A model generated the notes under the pieces. The model saw only the letters and a list, made by a program, of their open reading frames with translations, was not told where the DNA came from and ran no database searches. 64,000 nucleotides of DNA from Blasia pusilla (lineage: Eukaryota > Marchantiophyta > Marchantiopsida > Blasiales), in assembly GCA_050084515.1 (NCBI GenBank), contig CM114274.1, positions 40,362,001 to 40,426,000 on the forward strand, in the 5' to 3' direction. Shown here piece by piece: positions 46,270-59,269 of the stretch (the stretch's first letter is position 1; every line of letters starts with the position of its first letter). A program made the translations under genes and the position numbers.

Positions 46270-49200
46270 ATACACTTTAAGATGGAAAGTTAACTTGATA
46301 AATCAATTTGGAAAATTTACAAATTTGGAGAGATGGCTTTGAAGTTAGGGATGGTAAGTGGAGATTTAGATGCATTTATGAAAAAGCTTATATTAGGTTT
46401 ACCTCTTAGTAATTTCAAAATAAACTAGTACAAATCTTGTGCTATGCACGGATCAAAATCACCCTAGAAAAAGACACGGTTAGCTCAACTACGATAATTT
46501 AATTTTGCTCTTGCACGTGCCATCATAGGAGAATACAAGACGTGTCACAAATCCGGTCCTCTTTTAACTATATAGATTAAGATAATCTTACCATTGGGAA
46601 ACTTCAAAATGATGCTTACCTAGTTTTTTACCACTAAGAGAGTTTCCAATGAATTAAAAACTTTCCAACTAAGATAATGTTAGTCTTTCAACATAATGTT
46701 ATAGCTTTATGGAAGTCATCTACAACTAAGTAGTAAGTATTTTATATATAATTATATCACATGATATGGTATAGTTCATAGATAAATATTTTCTTAACCA
46801 GCCTCAAAAAAGACTTAACTAGATTTTTTTGCATTGGATGCCCTAATAAAAATAAAATAAATTTTATCAAAACTAATGTTATGTGTATATAATGTATACA
46901 TACTCCAAATGAGGCCCTTGCTACCCCTGGGTTACGGAAAGTCATGATTATGCCGAAGAATTTAAAAGTAAGTACACAGAGAATTGTAGAAACATATAAA
47001 GATTAGAACACTTTAAAATTCAGTAATTATCTTGAGAGCCAAAAACTAGCACTTGTGGGAGAAACAAAATCAAGAAGGAGAGTGGTTTTAAAACCAATAT
47101 AGATAACTGACTATAGACTCTCTTTAAACAATTTGAGTGGCCATTTAATTTTCCATATCCAAAGGGGGAAGCATATAGTTTTCAACTTTTGGGGCCATAT
47201 AGACCTCTTTAGCCTAAAGGGGCTATTAGGGAACTTTTAGTTACAAAGTATATTTATGATACAAATAAGTGTATTTACAATATAGGGGCACACTATACCT
47301 TTCCTTTCAACAAGTGTAGGCTTAATACATTTGGAGTAGTGGATATGAAGATGACTATTAGATGAACCGTTTTAGTGAACACATAACCCACCACTAGAGT
47401 ATTAATATGGAGAAGGGTTTGAGCTATAAATATATATTGGGATATTATTAAGGAGACACCATAATCCACAATTTTCAATATTGAAATATTGTAATAAAAC
47501 ATGGTCACCTAATAAATTGTGAAATATTAGGTAATGGCATATGAACTTTATTTTCCTTGAAAAGATATTTCAAATCTAGGCACAAGATACTAATTACAAT
47601 TTTTTTCTATTCTAGATATTTTTCGTAGGCATAAGGAGGTTCTTCAGTTCCATCTTAAGTACATGATTTTTGAACAAAATTAGTCTCTTATGGTGAAAAC
47701 CAAAAGTCTTAGAAATGAACCTAGAGCCACTCTAAAGTCCTTTCACTCAAGCCTTCTCTCAAGTATTCCACTTCGGGTTCTCCCTCTCAAGATAAAGATT
47801 TATACATTTATATGTATTTGAGATTGAATAGTGATACATTTATTTCTAGTTCTAAAGGGAGATGAGTGGTCATATTCACAGTCTTAAGCCCTACTACTTT
47901 GAGTATCCTACTCTCATCTTTGCAAAGTGGATTACTTCAGTTGGATCTTGGATTTTATAGATCCATATATAGACATACATTCAGTATAGGGGTCTTAGTG
48001 TCAGTGTCACTATACCATAGTAGCTTCCAAACCAAGTTTTTTCAAGGATCTACTTTCTAGATTAAATTTTTATTGAGGTTTATTTATATGGGAAGTAGCT
48101 CATGTGAGAAACAGCTTCTTCACATATAATCTTACAAATACCAGTGAACCAAAATTTTATAAAATTATGAAACCTAGTTATCATACACATAACTTAAATA
48201 TATTCCAAATGCAATAGCGAGTATCTTGGAGTGGGAGGATCTTCGGGTGCTAACCGGAGCTATGATGATTGTATTGAACTTCTATGTAGATTCATATAAT
48301 AATTTCTTAGGAGGAATGAAAAATTTTCCTTTTTGATGTTTTGGTGCTCCACTTAAGCAAGCATTTTTGTAGTCCCTATATTCGAAGGGATTTCAACAAT
48401 ATGGTAGAGGGCCAAGATCACCTCACATTATTTTTAAAAGCCACTACGAATGACCTCACCTCTGTTGCACTAGCTATGATCATTGTCACCCTCGTGCCTA
48501 TTCATCCTCGGGTTAGTTTACCTGAGGTCAAGATCCCAAAGTTTTAGATTCTATTTTGGATAAAAAATTAAGAATTTTATTAATACCATAAATTGCACGC
48601 AGGAGACTTTAGTGAAGTGGATGGTGTGCTCACTGCAGAGGTGCAGATCTCAGGTTTGAACTCCCTCAGAGGTGACTTGTCTTGCATGAGCCCCTATTGA
48701 ATCATAGCCCACATCTAACCCGAGGATGAATAGGCACGAGAATTGTCACGATGTAGTCACACTAGTTATAGGTATTTAAAGCTTTGTTGAGAGATACATC
48801 CTATAAAGGTATATCAACTATAATTAAGGATCTTGTTTACTATTTTAAGATCCTTTTATTGTATTGAGCCTCTCTCATGAAGGGTCCATGTATAAAGTGA
48901 GTTTATTTGATTTTAAATTTTAGGTATCACACACATACAATATACTTAGTATTTGAAATCAAGTTGGCCTTCACAACCATAATATTAAAGATAATCTTTT
49001 AAAAAATAAAATATGTTTTGATTTAAGTTAATGATCATTTACCTTCCGTAATAAAATATAAAGAATACACTCAACAACTAAGCTAGCTGTAATTGTTTTC
49101 CAAAATACAATCATGTGGGTTATAAAAATGATAGCATATATTTAAAGAACCGAACCATATTATTTTCCAAAGGTATTGTGCATAAATATCCTTCTCCCAA

Positions 49201-49960
49201 AGATAGTTTGTGGTATATTTGGTACATTTTCACATATAACTAGAAATAAAATTACCATCCATATGGCTATTTTATCCATAATGTTGATAAGAAATTACAA
49301 TTTGAGTACCAAAAACTTATCTTCCATCTTGAGAAATAAATCATATAAATTTAATGTTAAGTGAACTCATGTGAAATTTTATCTTATACAGTATATGATA
49401 TATAAACATTATTAGGGCAATCCCTCTTTTGAAATTATGAACAAAAATCTATTAATCTATAAGGGATCATGTACCCTATGCCACTTATTTAAGACTGAAT
49501 TTATCTTGGTTTAGTGATGTAATCATTGCAAGAGAGTAGTTACATCCACATTGCACACTTTTTGTTGCACTATTATAGAAAACCTCTTAAAAATTAAGAA
49601 TGGGGAATCCTTTCCTGAGAATTTTACTTTTGGCTTTTTAACTTCTACCAATGGCTTACTTTCATCCTACCGTCACTTTTCAAGTTATTTTCTTGGTTGT
49701 GTAAAAGGCCTCCCATTAGGATAATCTTGGTATGTTTTTTAGATTTGAAACATGGATCATAGGGGAGGAAAAAGAAAAGCATGAAAAGGGAAAGGGAAGA
49801 GGATACTAGGATCACAAATTCTTTTCAAGGGATACAATATTGTATTTAAGAGTGTGAAATTAGCATCTTAATATAATCTTACCTAGAGGGTTTGAGATCT
49901 AAGGTATGATTACCTACTTAATAACATCTACTCATAAAAATAGTGACCTAGTTTGCAAGG
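46270..49960. other. AT-rich spacer, no supported gene
   Basis: Frames at 46757-46945, 47293-47508, 47866-48060, 48341-48547 and 49176-49364 are short, low in complexity and have no domain. One SINE-like, inverted-repeat-bounded segment at 48491-48740 is described separately. Confidence 0.55.
48491..48740 (+). mobile_element. tRNA-derived SINE-like sequence between 26-bp inverted repeats
   Basis: CTCGTGCCTATTCATCCTCG then GGTTAG (48491-48516) has its exact complement at 48715-48740. Inside, TAGTGAAGTGG near 48611 fits an RNA polymerase III A box, and GGTTTGAACTCC near 48652 fits a B box, at tRNA-like spacing. No cloverleaf is formed, so this is at most a tRNA-derived SINE or a Pol III-like relic. 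Whether the inverted repeat belongs to the same element is uncertain. Confidence 0.45.
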
Positions 49961-50335
49961 AAGTATTTGCTTAAGGAGACCCCAATAAACCTTTTGTGCA
50001 TAGGGCAGCCCCACTCCAACTATCTTCACTTAAGAGGTCCTTGGACTGTGTGCAGCAGGTAAGGAATTGTGTTGACACCGGCAGAATCGGTGTTATTCTC
50101 ATAGCACGTGCTCGTAGTAGGTAGTAGGAGGCGGGAACACCCAATAGACAATGGCGGGAAAGAGAATGAATGACATAGACGCAAGAGAAACCTGTGTCTA
50201 AATACATAGATATAATTTTGTTCAAGACTAGTCTTATGCCTATTTGAGGGGTTTGTTCCGGGAACATGTGCTGGGAGCATGTAGGACACGGAGGTTAGGA
50301 TGTGGAAAAGAGTTTAGGACGACAACGTATGTAGG

Positions 50336-51269
50336 GTGTTTCAAAGCTTGAATAGAGAGTTGCGGCTAAATACAAAGTGGCTATTTGGGTGGCAACCATT
50401 CACACTAGAAATCGTTGCAATGTTTCCTCGGGGTGGAGACTTGCCCGTGTCCAAGCTGAGTACTTTGGACAATGAGAGGTCATTGGAGATGCTATTCCCT
50501 CGCACTTGGGTGAATGGCATGGTCGCGCAAGTCATTCCGAATGAAGCAAGACGCTATACATATCCTGCATGTGCATTTAGAGGGAAAAGGATCATAGGAA
50601 ATTGGAATAGTTCAGCCACATGGAAACATCCGAGGAGGTATTGATCATGTATGTGGCGAACACGGATCAGTGACAAAGTGGATGTTTTTTGTGCGTTTAA
50701 TTGATCATGATGCCGATGACTACTTGCCACAGAACCTTCACAGATTCATTGTTTGGCAAGGTGGTGATGCGCTGATGGGAATTTCTGCTGTTGAATTTGA
50801 CAAGATGAGTATTGACGAGCAAGTTCTTCATCTTCAAGCACAATCCACTGATCTTTGGATGTTTCCTGTAAAGCACAAACCAAGAGCTAGTGAGAGTATT
50901 GTTCATACAGCCACCCAAAACCTCCTCCCACCCAAGAAGTCCTTACCGCCTGTGGTGAATGTTGGTCGTGATCATCAGATGGGTGATAACATTCCATTAC
51001 CATTTGTCGAAGTTGTCACTAGCTGTGTGAGAGGACATAATCTTAGTGAAATTCTGCAAGATGATTCACATGATATTCTCAAGTTCGTCCTACATCAAGC
51101 TGAAGGCGTGAAAATGAAAATTGAGGACATAGCGGCAAAGGTCCATCTCCTTCATACACAACTCGAAGAAGTTTGCAATGGGCTTGCCTCATCACATGCG
51201 GCTAATAGTAGCTTGATAGTTATCTTGAAGGAAGCCCTTTGTCATAAACCGAATATTGCATCTCATTGA
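50336..51269 (+). CDS. Unidentified protein, two open segments
   Basis: Segment 50336-50644 reads LNTKWLFGWQPFTLEIVAMF, then NGMVAQVIPNEARRYTYPAC. Segment 50670-51269 (199 codons) reads WMFFVRLIDHDADDYLPQNL, then a Ser/Pro linker, then a Leu-rich amphipathic C-terminal stretch (EGVKMKIEDIAAKVHLLHTQ) likely to be coiled coil. Composition and codon use are protein-like in both. They are in different frames with 25 bases between stop and start, so a frameshift or a missed intron separates them. I do not recognise a family. The neighbouring minus-strand coding cluster has a similar look, and the two may come from one mobile element. Confidence 0.4.
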
Positions 51270-51572
51270 GAAGAGTTTCATGATGTGTGTTGTGTATTCG
51301 CTTTTATAATAAAATCTCCTCTCATATTTTTTGTTGTATAGGCTCATGCGGCTAAAGCAGCCATCATTGTGATATTTGCTATAAATAGAGTGCACCTAAA
51401 GAGAAATAGGATACATATGTGAAATGTTGCTCATTCAATGAAGCACCCATGAATCTTAGGGATAATATGCACACATAAACATATATCCTCATAATTTTCT
51501 CAAAAAGGTGTATTAAAACGGAGGAAAGTTCAGTAAGCTTGTATACAATGATGTTTAGCCTGAGCTATACTA

Positions 51573-54500
51573 TCACCTTGCAGGACTTTCAACAAGTCTC
51601 TTCAATTTCTCTATTTCCTTAAGAGCATTTGCTTGGGCGGATTCCTCGTCTCCCTCTTGTGTTGAGACTCCTAACATCTTAAAGAGTTCACTGTCAAATG
51701 TTGGACTCCTGGAAATAGACTCTTTCATGCCGGATACCCTTTCCAATGCCTCCAACCATAATGCTGTCGAGTCATAATCTAATAGTCCTAGGTTTGAGTA
51801 TAGCTCCTCCCTCTCACTTATCAAAGTCATGTGTCTATTTTCAAGAACATCTAAATACTTGTCTAGTCTAGCCAAGCTTCTTTCCTTTTGATCTATTTTT
51901 TCCTCCCAACAGTGTAGATGTAAGGAATGTTCCGGTTTCACACCTACATATTCCATGCACAGTTGGAATATCCGCTTATCAACAACCTCTGGTTCACTTT
52001 GTTGAAAAGATGAAGTTGGTAAATCATGATCTTCCCTGGCATCTTGCACAAGAGACCCTAGAACAAAGATGATGAGTATACATTGTCGCAAGTACTATGG
52101 CAATTCAATGGTAACTGTAAATAGCCGTAGGGAAAGTGGAAGAAATCTCAACTTACCTCTACACCAACCAGCATCTACCTATAAATAGACCTTAGTATTG
52201 TAAATATACTCCGCTGCCCTCTACAAAACATTAACAAAGCTCTACCTACCCGCAAGAACAACATGTACTATTGACGAAACACGCTGATCTATCTCAACCT
52301 TAATGTAGCCACAATACAATAGGTGCAACCACAAGTAAGATTGATAAATAGCTGCCACCACAGAAATCTATAAATAGCCATCACCACAGAAATAGGAGTC
52401 CATATTGATTAAAAATCTACGCTGTATCTAAGGACCAGCTAAGCAGTCTACATAAGCTAGAAAAGAACAAGGTCATGCCCTTTGTGAAGAACCACAAACT
52501 ACCCAAGATCTGGACTCCTTGGAAAGTAGCCATAAGCACAAGTGACATTCGACATAATTAAGCCCTAGGACAACTGTAAATAGTTCCCAGCTCACGGATG
52601 AGTTTTGTGAATTTCTTCACCTCATTGGTTGATGGTTCATGTGAATCTTCTCCAAAAACTTTCTCAAAGTGTGCGTCCCCATCATTTGCTCCAGAAGTAT
52701 CTCGAACTCTCTTTCCTAGTAACTTCTCAAATTGTACATACACTCCTTCAAGACAAGATGGATCCATGATATTGCCAGGTATTGAACGATTTGCCTTCGA
52801 TCGCAAGTTAATTAACCACCATTCACAACCACCATTCTCCTCAACCCCTTCTCCTAGGTACCAATACTCTTCACTTAGCAATGGTGATCTTCGTTTGACA
52901 CCACCAATAAATATCATAATATGAGAAGTAACGACCCTCGATTTGAGTATACCCATCTAGCACAATTGGATGTAATTTCGTTTGCACTTGTTGATCATGA
53001 GCATAGATGGTGTTTTTCTGGCAAAGCCGAGTGACCACTTGTAGGGCCTCATACTACGAACCGCGGGTGAATATGAGGCGTTCTCTACTCCCTTTGCCTG
53101 TTTGCGCTCCCTGATCCGGTTTTAGAACAATCTCAATTTGGCATAATCTATTGATAAGGTGTTCCTCACTTGTTTGAGAACCCCTCGTGATGAGCAAAGC
53201 ATGAAACGTTTGCACATCCCTTTCAATCATGATCAGATCAGCCGTTTGAGAACCCCTACCAACAAGCATCGTCTCTATTGTTTGGCTATCTCAATCCACT
53301 GACAATGTTTTCACATTTTTTGGCCTTGAAACTCCCGCTCTTTCATTCCTCTGTGGAACTCCTTCCTCTCCCCTTCCCTCTATTGTAGCATCCGCATGAG
53401 GGCCTATTGTAGGTTTTCCTACATTTTCTTTCTTCCCTCCCTCTCTAGCTACTTCTGCATCATCCCCCCCGAACCCCATTGGGATCCATTAGGAAGATCC
53501 CAAGTTCTTGTTGCTGCAAGTTGTTGCGTATTCTAGTCTGACATTACACTTTGTACAAATGCGTGGGATGGCCACTCTAGATTGTCAATAGTATGCTCCT
53601 GTGGTTGTTATATTACACCTGACCACTTTGAACTCCATCATCTCCCATAGGTGAAAGTGGAACATGAGGGCTGGACATAGCCAAACTCGCGATCTTCCCG
53701 GGGCCTTCATCTGAATCAATGCCATCCAGATTTATGACATCTGCTGTTGTCTCTCTCTCTTCCTTGGTTGCTCTCTTCTCCTTCAATTCTTGTCTTAACT
53801 CGTCCAACACCTCAACTATAGCATCTTGAGTTTGTACTACATTCTCTGCATTGGTTTCAAGTTGCCGTCCAAAATTAGGAACACCATCATCATTTGTAGG
53901 GGTAATTTCCTCCTTCACCTTTCTAGCAATCTGTCGATCATACACCTTCTCCCCTTCAAGAAGCGGGAACTCCACCTTTGGCACCGTGTTGTTGATGCCC
54001 AACCTGTTTGTTTTCAACTTAGGCCGTCGAGGCCTTGCACTAGGCCCTTCCCCCTAACCAAACCCAACCACAAAAAAAACCTGAAATTACCCGCAAGACC
54101 ATGTAAATAGCCACCTTGAGCTAAAAATAACCGCAACCAATTGAAAATATCCGCAATTGTCAATAGCCAACAAGAGAGGAAAGTAGTCGCAGGAAACAGA
54201 GAACTCACAAAACTCTAAATAGCCACGAGGAAGTGAAAGTAGCAAGAATAAAGCAAAAAACATCCGCAACTATAAATAACCGTCAGGTATGGAGCAGCAC
54301 AAAATCGAGAGGAAATAGCTGCAATGAAACGATTATACACTACAAAGAAGGATGTGCGTAAGAAGGAAATAATAACACCTGCACCTCTGATGCACTCTGG
54401 ATTCCCTCGTGCACTAAAGGTGAGCTTTGACGTTTTGAAGTATGTGGAAGGAGATGAGATTAGTCAAAGAAGTGGAAATTTGTCAAAAAGAAGAAAGTAG

Positions 54501-55475
54501 CTCCTATATGAAAGTTAGAAAGAAAGAAAAAACTTACTTTGCTTGAAATAGATTCTTTGCGTAGGGTGTCGTTTAATCCATCTTCCTTATGCGCCTTTTT
54601 TTCCTCCTTGCTTTGTGTAGGGGAGAAACAAAGTCGGAATTATCCTCAGAATCTTGAACCCTCTCTTGATGGACATCAACATTTGCATTTCTTTTCCTCT
54701 CTGGAATTTTGAGTTTTATGAACAGAGGTCTTGATGTCTCTTGAGGATCATCGAGAGCCCTTGCTGAATGCAGGTGCATTTTCCTTTAGCCCTAGCAACT
54801 ACCCGGCCTCTACCTTTCCCTTGCCATTCAATCTTGCTTTGCAGTACTACCATCACCTTGAACCAATCGGCTTTCCGGTCGTGTCCCATCGGGGAAAGCG
54901 ATGAACTTTGCAACTACAAAGGTTACCACCTCACGAGGTTCATCTCCGTGGTTGAACAAGATGGTCAACAATACCCCCACTCCACTTTCTCTGTGTTTTT
55001 CCTTCTTCGCTCTAGGTCGCAATACCCCCTTGATGTCAAGTATCAACTTGCGATAGACATATGTGGCCCAATCCACTTGTTTCCCTTCCCAAGCCCGACA
55101 TGCCATGGATAGCATGTTTGCTGGAACATGCTCAGGATTCACCTTCATGTGAAAGCAACGGTTCAACTACGTCAATATGAGCCTAAAAGATTGTGGTACA
55201 ACAAAGAAATGCCTATAACCATTGTTTGTTTTCTCTCTCTTAGTAAGATACTTCCGATAAAGAGTTGGCTCTTCTTGATCCATGTGTTGTCTCTCTATGG
55301 ACAAGTAGGACCCCACATTGATGAATTCAAACGATTTTGCTATGAGCTCAGGTGACACACACAGAGAATACTCTTGCACATTTTCAATATACTTCCGTCT
55401 TATGATCCCCTCAGATGTATTGGGGTTGAAAGTGCAATCTGTGCAAGACACCTTCCATATGCCCTGAATACCCAT
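51573..55475 (-). CDS. Multi-segment unidentified gene, possibly transposon-derived
   Basis: Minus-strand open segments occur in order. 55475-55167 includes SPELIAKSFEFINVGSYLSI. 55166-54828 includes VPANMLSMACRAWEGKQVDW and RKLILDIKGVLRPRAKKEK. 54779-54573 is basic (HKARRKKRRIRK). 54017-53613 includes EVLDELRQELKEKRATKEER, then an acidic DLDGIDSDEG-like stretch. 52956-52558 includes EYWYLGEGVEENGGCEWWLI. 52091-51573 (172 codons) is a long helical stretch rich in Glu, Lys and Leu, probably coiled coil. An acceptor TTTGTTCTAG|GG near 52062 suits the last exon. The pieces resemble plant gag-like or putative transposon proteins in general layout only. I cannot prove that they form one transcript, and the family is not recognised. 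Confidence 0.38.
53054..53269 (-). repeat. Repeated RGSQT-type peptide motif in a minus-strand frame
   Basis: The frame repeats RGSQTADLI, QTFHALLITRGSQTSEEHLI and QGAQTGKGSRERLI, spaced about 20-31 residues apart. The DNA words TTTGAGAACCCCT(A/C) recur with it. This looks like an internally duplicated stretch of the surrounding unidentified gene. Confidence 0.4.
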
Positions 55476-55499
55476 GACTTGAAGTTTTTCTTTGTCTAC

Positions 55500-58400
55500 A
55501 TTCTGATCTAGCTTTGCAAAGTCAAGCTTTTACTTGACATCCTCAAGCAGAGTGTCTTCGGCCAAAGACTACCTACAGCAATATCCACGGCAACCTTGCA
55601 CCTTCCTTGCAAAAAATGCACCTAAACCTCTGCACCTTTCAGCGAATATCTCTACATCTTTCTGAATAAATAATGAGATCCTTTAGGTCCACTTCAGTCT
55701 CTGTAAGGAGCCGCAAATCTTCAGTCTATGTAAAGAGCCTTCATCAAATCACAGTACGAGGGAAAGGCTGCTTGAAGAGTTGATTCGTGGGAGGAGAGAT
55801 GATGGTTTCTCTGAGTTGCCAGCTTGTAACTCTTGTGCGTCCATCTATGGCGAAGCGTGCTACACACACAAGAGAGTACCACACACGCAACTGATCATGT
55901 GTGTGGTTGGTTGGGAACTATCACTATAGCTTCCCAGCAACGAAGACATGTAACCTCAAAAAATTGGATTTCTAGTGCTGTTGCAATCTTCAGGTTTCTT
56001 TACTCTCAAGACGGTGATGTCCTATCACGGACTGATGCTTTTCCTCCTTACTTCGATTGCACAGCAGAGAAAGGGAGGGTTACAAACAACATGGCATAAT
56101 TTATAAATGATCAATGGGGAATTTACATCGAAACCCAAGTGTCGTTTGGGGTCTTGTCAAAGGTTTGTGACAAGAATAGCTATCTTTAACTCCTGCAAGA
56201 TCTACAAACCAGGTTCCATGATTTGATCGGCAAGTTGAATCTCAACAACAAAGTTACAAAGATTTGTAGGGAGGCTCAGGGATTACTAGATCTGCGGATT
56301 CTGAATGTAAAGAGTCTCTAGTTCACAATGTAATATACTACATAAGCATTCGTCACAGCTTTAGTAAGAAATTCCACTTTTGATAATGTTGACATCTTAC
56401 GTTATTTTGCGGGAGGCCAATACTTTGCAAAGACCACCTCAACCTCATGGATGCGATGTGCAAGATTGTTTGGCATCCGACCATGAGCTTTCACCACTCA
56501 GGGTCTTAATTCAAGATTGAGCATTCAGATGCTCTTTCTCTTCAACGATGCCTGTGAAGAGGTGGAAAGAAAGAGTGATCAAAGGATAGCACCACATTTT
56601 AGACTCATTGATTATTCGAGCTACAGAATGTGGGTTGAATAGAAAATTGGAATTGTAGTTATCTACAGGATAACTACAATTCCAGGGGCAAACGGGTTTC
56701 GAAGATTTGTAGGGAGGCTCAGGGATTATAGGGGCAAACGGATTTCTCCACCTACATCATGATGAAAATCTGAGTACCTTAGTGATTGTAAAGCACACCA
56801 TATTTGAGTAGGAACTCTACCAAAATATGACGACCAACTTTGGAGGCTGAAAATTGATAGTGTCACCATGCTGCAATATTAAAATAGCTTCAATTAATCA
56901 CAAGTTTAGGAATCAAAAGTCCGGATTGCTGCGTATACTCTAGTCTTTCATCGAAAGGCCTTAAAATTTCAAGTTACATCTAATTGCACCTACGTTCCTA
57001 GGAGCAAAGAATCGCTCAGAGATTAACCAATTGCAGCACCGGCACCAGGATTGAGAAAATCCAGTATTTTATAGGCTGATGAAATGAGCCAAGCCAGTTC
57101 CTCAATTCAAAACAAGAAGACGTTCAGCAGAAGACATTCTAGCACCAATCGTCTAAGTACCTATAGATTGTAGAGGGTCAAGCGTCTTGGTCGAGTGTTC
57201 AGTCGTCTTCCCAGTGTCAAGGTTAAGCCGCCTCTGTGTCGTTATGTAAACGTCCATGACAATCCGAGTCAGCTGCATTTTCTTGCGCCACATTGTTGTC
57301 GTTCTGTGGAACTTGGCTGTTGCATTAGGCCTTGCATCCGAAGCTTCACGACAGAACTTCAGCGGCTATGCTTGATACCGCACCGGCGGACTACCACTTA
57401 GGCACAAGTTGAGAAGTATGTGGTGCTTCACGAATATTAGGCGCACAAGGCATATATTCACGGAAGTAGGGATTAGGCGTAGTAGGGGATTGTGGCTTTA
57501 GGCGCTTGAGCAGAATAACTCCAACTTGACGATATTGGGTTGCACATCAAGTAATACCATTCTAGCGGATATGGCGTAGTAGGTGTACGTTGAAGAAAAC
57601 CGAGATTAGGCGCATGAAGGTTATCAGATAGTAGTCGGTTGTGAGCTCATCGATAAATATATCGCAAACGACAGATCGGCACTAAGGCGGACTAGGCGGA
57701 ACTTCAGGAGCAAGATCTATGGAAGACGCATGTTGGGCATGAAGTCTTCCTATCTGCACGAGGATCGTGGGATCGCAATCACATATTCAAGATCGGATGA
57801 GCCAATCATGACGTGGGCACAAGTTTGGGATCAATTGGAAGTTTGAAGACGGACTCACAGAGGAATGGGAAAATGGAATGCAGTAAAATAAGACGTAGAT
57901 AGAGAGGAGTAGCATCAGTCCACACACACACTCTTTAATTGACGAGAAGAGAGGCAAATTGCCATAATCCAAAGCTCTCAGTTTTATTGTGCATGCCCAC
58001 AATGGCTTCCTTACATAGATCATTAGTTATGATCTGGTTTTAAAATAGCTTCCTTCCTTAGTTCAGCGCTGCAACTTATTGTTTTTTTAGCAAATATGAA
58101 TTCTTTAGAAGAACTCCGTCCTGTGCGGACTTTATGCGTCTGTCACTACCACAAATTTACAATCAGTTGCTAAGCAAGCGAAATGACCCATTCATGAAGA
58201 ATCGAGAGACCCAATAAAAAAACCTAGGAGATGGACAAAAGAAGTCTCACAAACCTAGAGCAGATGGATTAAGTGATAAATATTTGAACCTTGGGCTGAC
58301 TGATGCGCATACACACACGAATCACTGCATCACCTCGAGAAGGAGTTTTTGCCTTGCGAATTGTGTGAATTCGCAATAAACGCAATTCGCAACTTTGTCG

Positions 58401-58600
58401 TCTACGATCCGAACTTGCAATCTTGGATGCCGGACCTGTTTCTTCTTAAGAGCCTCAAAAGTTTTAGCAAATGCTCGTCTCTAGATCCGTTCCGTCACGA
58501 CATGGCCCACTAGAGGAACCTTGTGTTGTGATCTTGGCTTCCGGATTTTTATGGTCTTATAGCTTGCAATTTGATTTCTATGACGCTTGACTTGAAATTT
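55500..58600. other. Spacer with duplications and motif clusters, no supported gene
   Basis: Short frames on both strands have no domain. A hairpin and local duplications occur at 56.25-56.75 kb, and TTAGGCG words cluster at 57.43-57.62 kb. The frame 58023-57787 has a hydrophobic stretch but no other support. Confidence 0.45.
56648..56684. repeat. Perfect 16-bp hairpin, 5-base loop
   Basis: TGGAATTGTAGTTATC (56648-56663) and GATAACTACAATTCCA (56669-56684) pair perfectly around TACAG. Confidence 0.95.
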
Positions 58601-58904
58601 GCCACTCTATGCGCTTGGCCTTTGTCGATTTCCAGCCTCCTCCCCATAACCGGAAAGGCAACACATGGAAAACTTTCGTGACCGTGGACATGTGCATATC
58701 CGTGGACTTATGTTCGTCCTATGGACAAACATGTCGGTGCGGTCCCAAGTACCTAGGGCCCGCACCCGAGCCCGCATCCAAGCCCGCCCATAGCCCACAC
58801 CCGTTGCGTGGCCCGTAGCCCAGCGTAGGCGTACTCGATGCACGCCCTAGCTGCGGGCTTGAGGCCTACAAACTTTGGTCCGGCAGACCAAATATTTGCG
58901 GGCG

Positions 58905-59060
58905 CTCGAGTCCCGCCTTGCCCGTCTTAGCCCGTGCCTACCCGCCTTGAGCCCGCGCCCTCCCGTTTTGAGCCTACGCCTGATCGCCTTGAGCCTGCAC
59001 CAGCCCATTTTGAGCCCGCACCTGCCCGCCCTAGCCCGCGCCTGCCCCCCGCCTCAAGCC
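58905..59060. repeat. C-rich minisatellite, unit about 27 bp
   Basis: CGCCTTGAGCCCGCGCC-like units repeat about five to six times. In one frame they give a nine-residue repeat of the type LSPxLPALS, and no other coding evidence exists. A related C-rich stretch precedes it at 58745-58830. Confidence 0.8.
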
Positions 59061-59225
59061 TTTCCCATCTCCTTGGACGAAGGGGTGTCTATTAGAGGCA
59101 ACTATAATTATCCGCAAGCACCGTAGAAGCAAAGTCAACAGCAAGATTCACTTACCCTAAAGCATTTGAACGCTTGGAAGGCACCCACGAGATTAAGGTG
59201 CAGGGGGAACTTTCACAGCGTAGCT

Positions 59226-59266
59226 TCAACTATTAGGCGTAGCCGCGTCCTGCGCCTGATAGTTGA
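59226..59266. repeat. 17-bp hairpin with two wobble-type mismatches
   Basis: TCAACTATTAGGCGTAG (59226-59242) and CTGCGCCTGATAGTTGA (59250-59266) pair around CCGCGTC. Both mismatches are T for C, and would be G-U pairs in RNA. Confidence 0.88.
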
Positions 59267-59269
59267 GGA

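Noticed and set aside
58875-59126. Pro/Leu-rich 83-codon frame
   Set aside because: It is encoded by a 27-bp minisatellite and has no other coding evidence.
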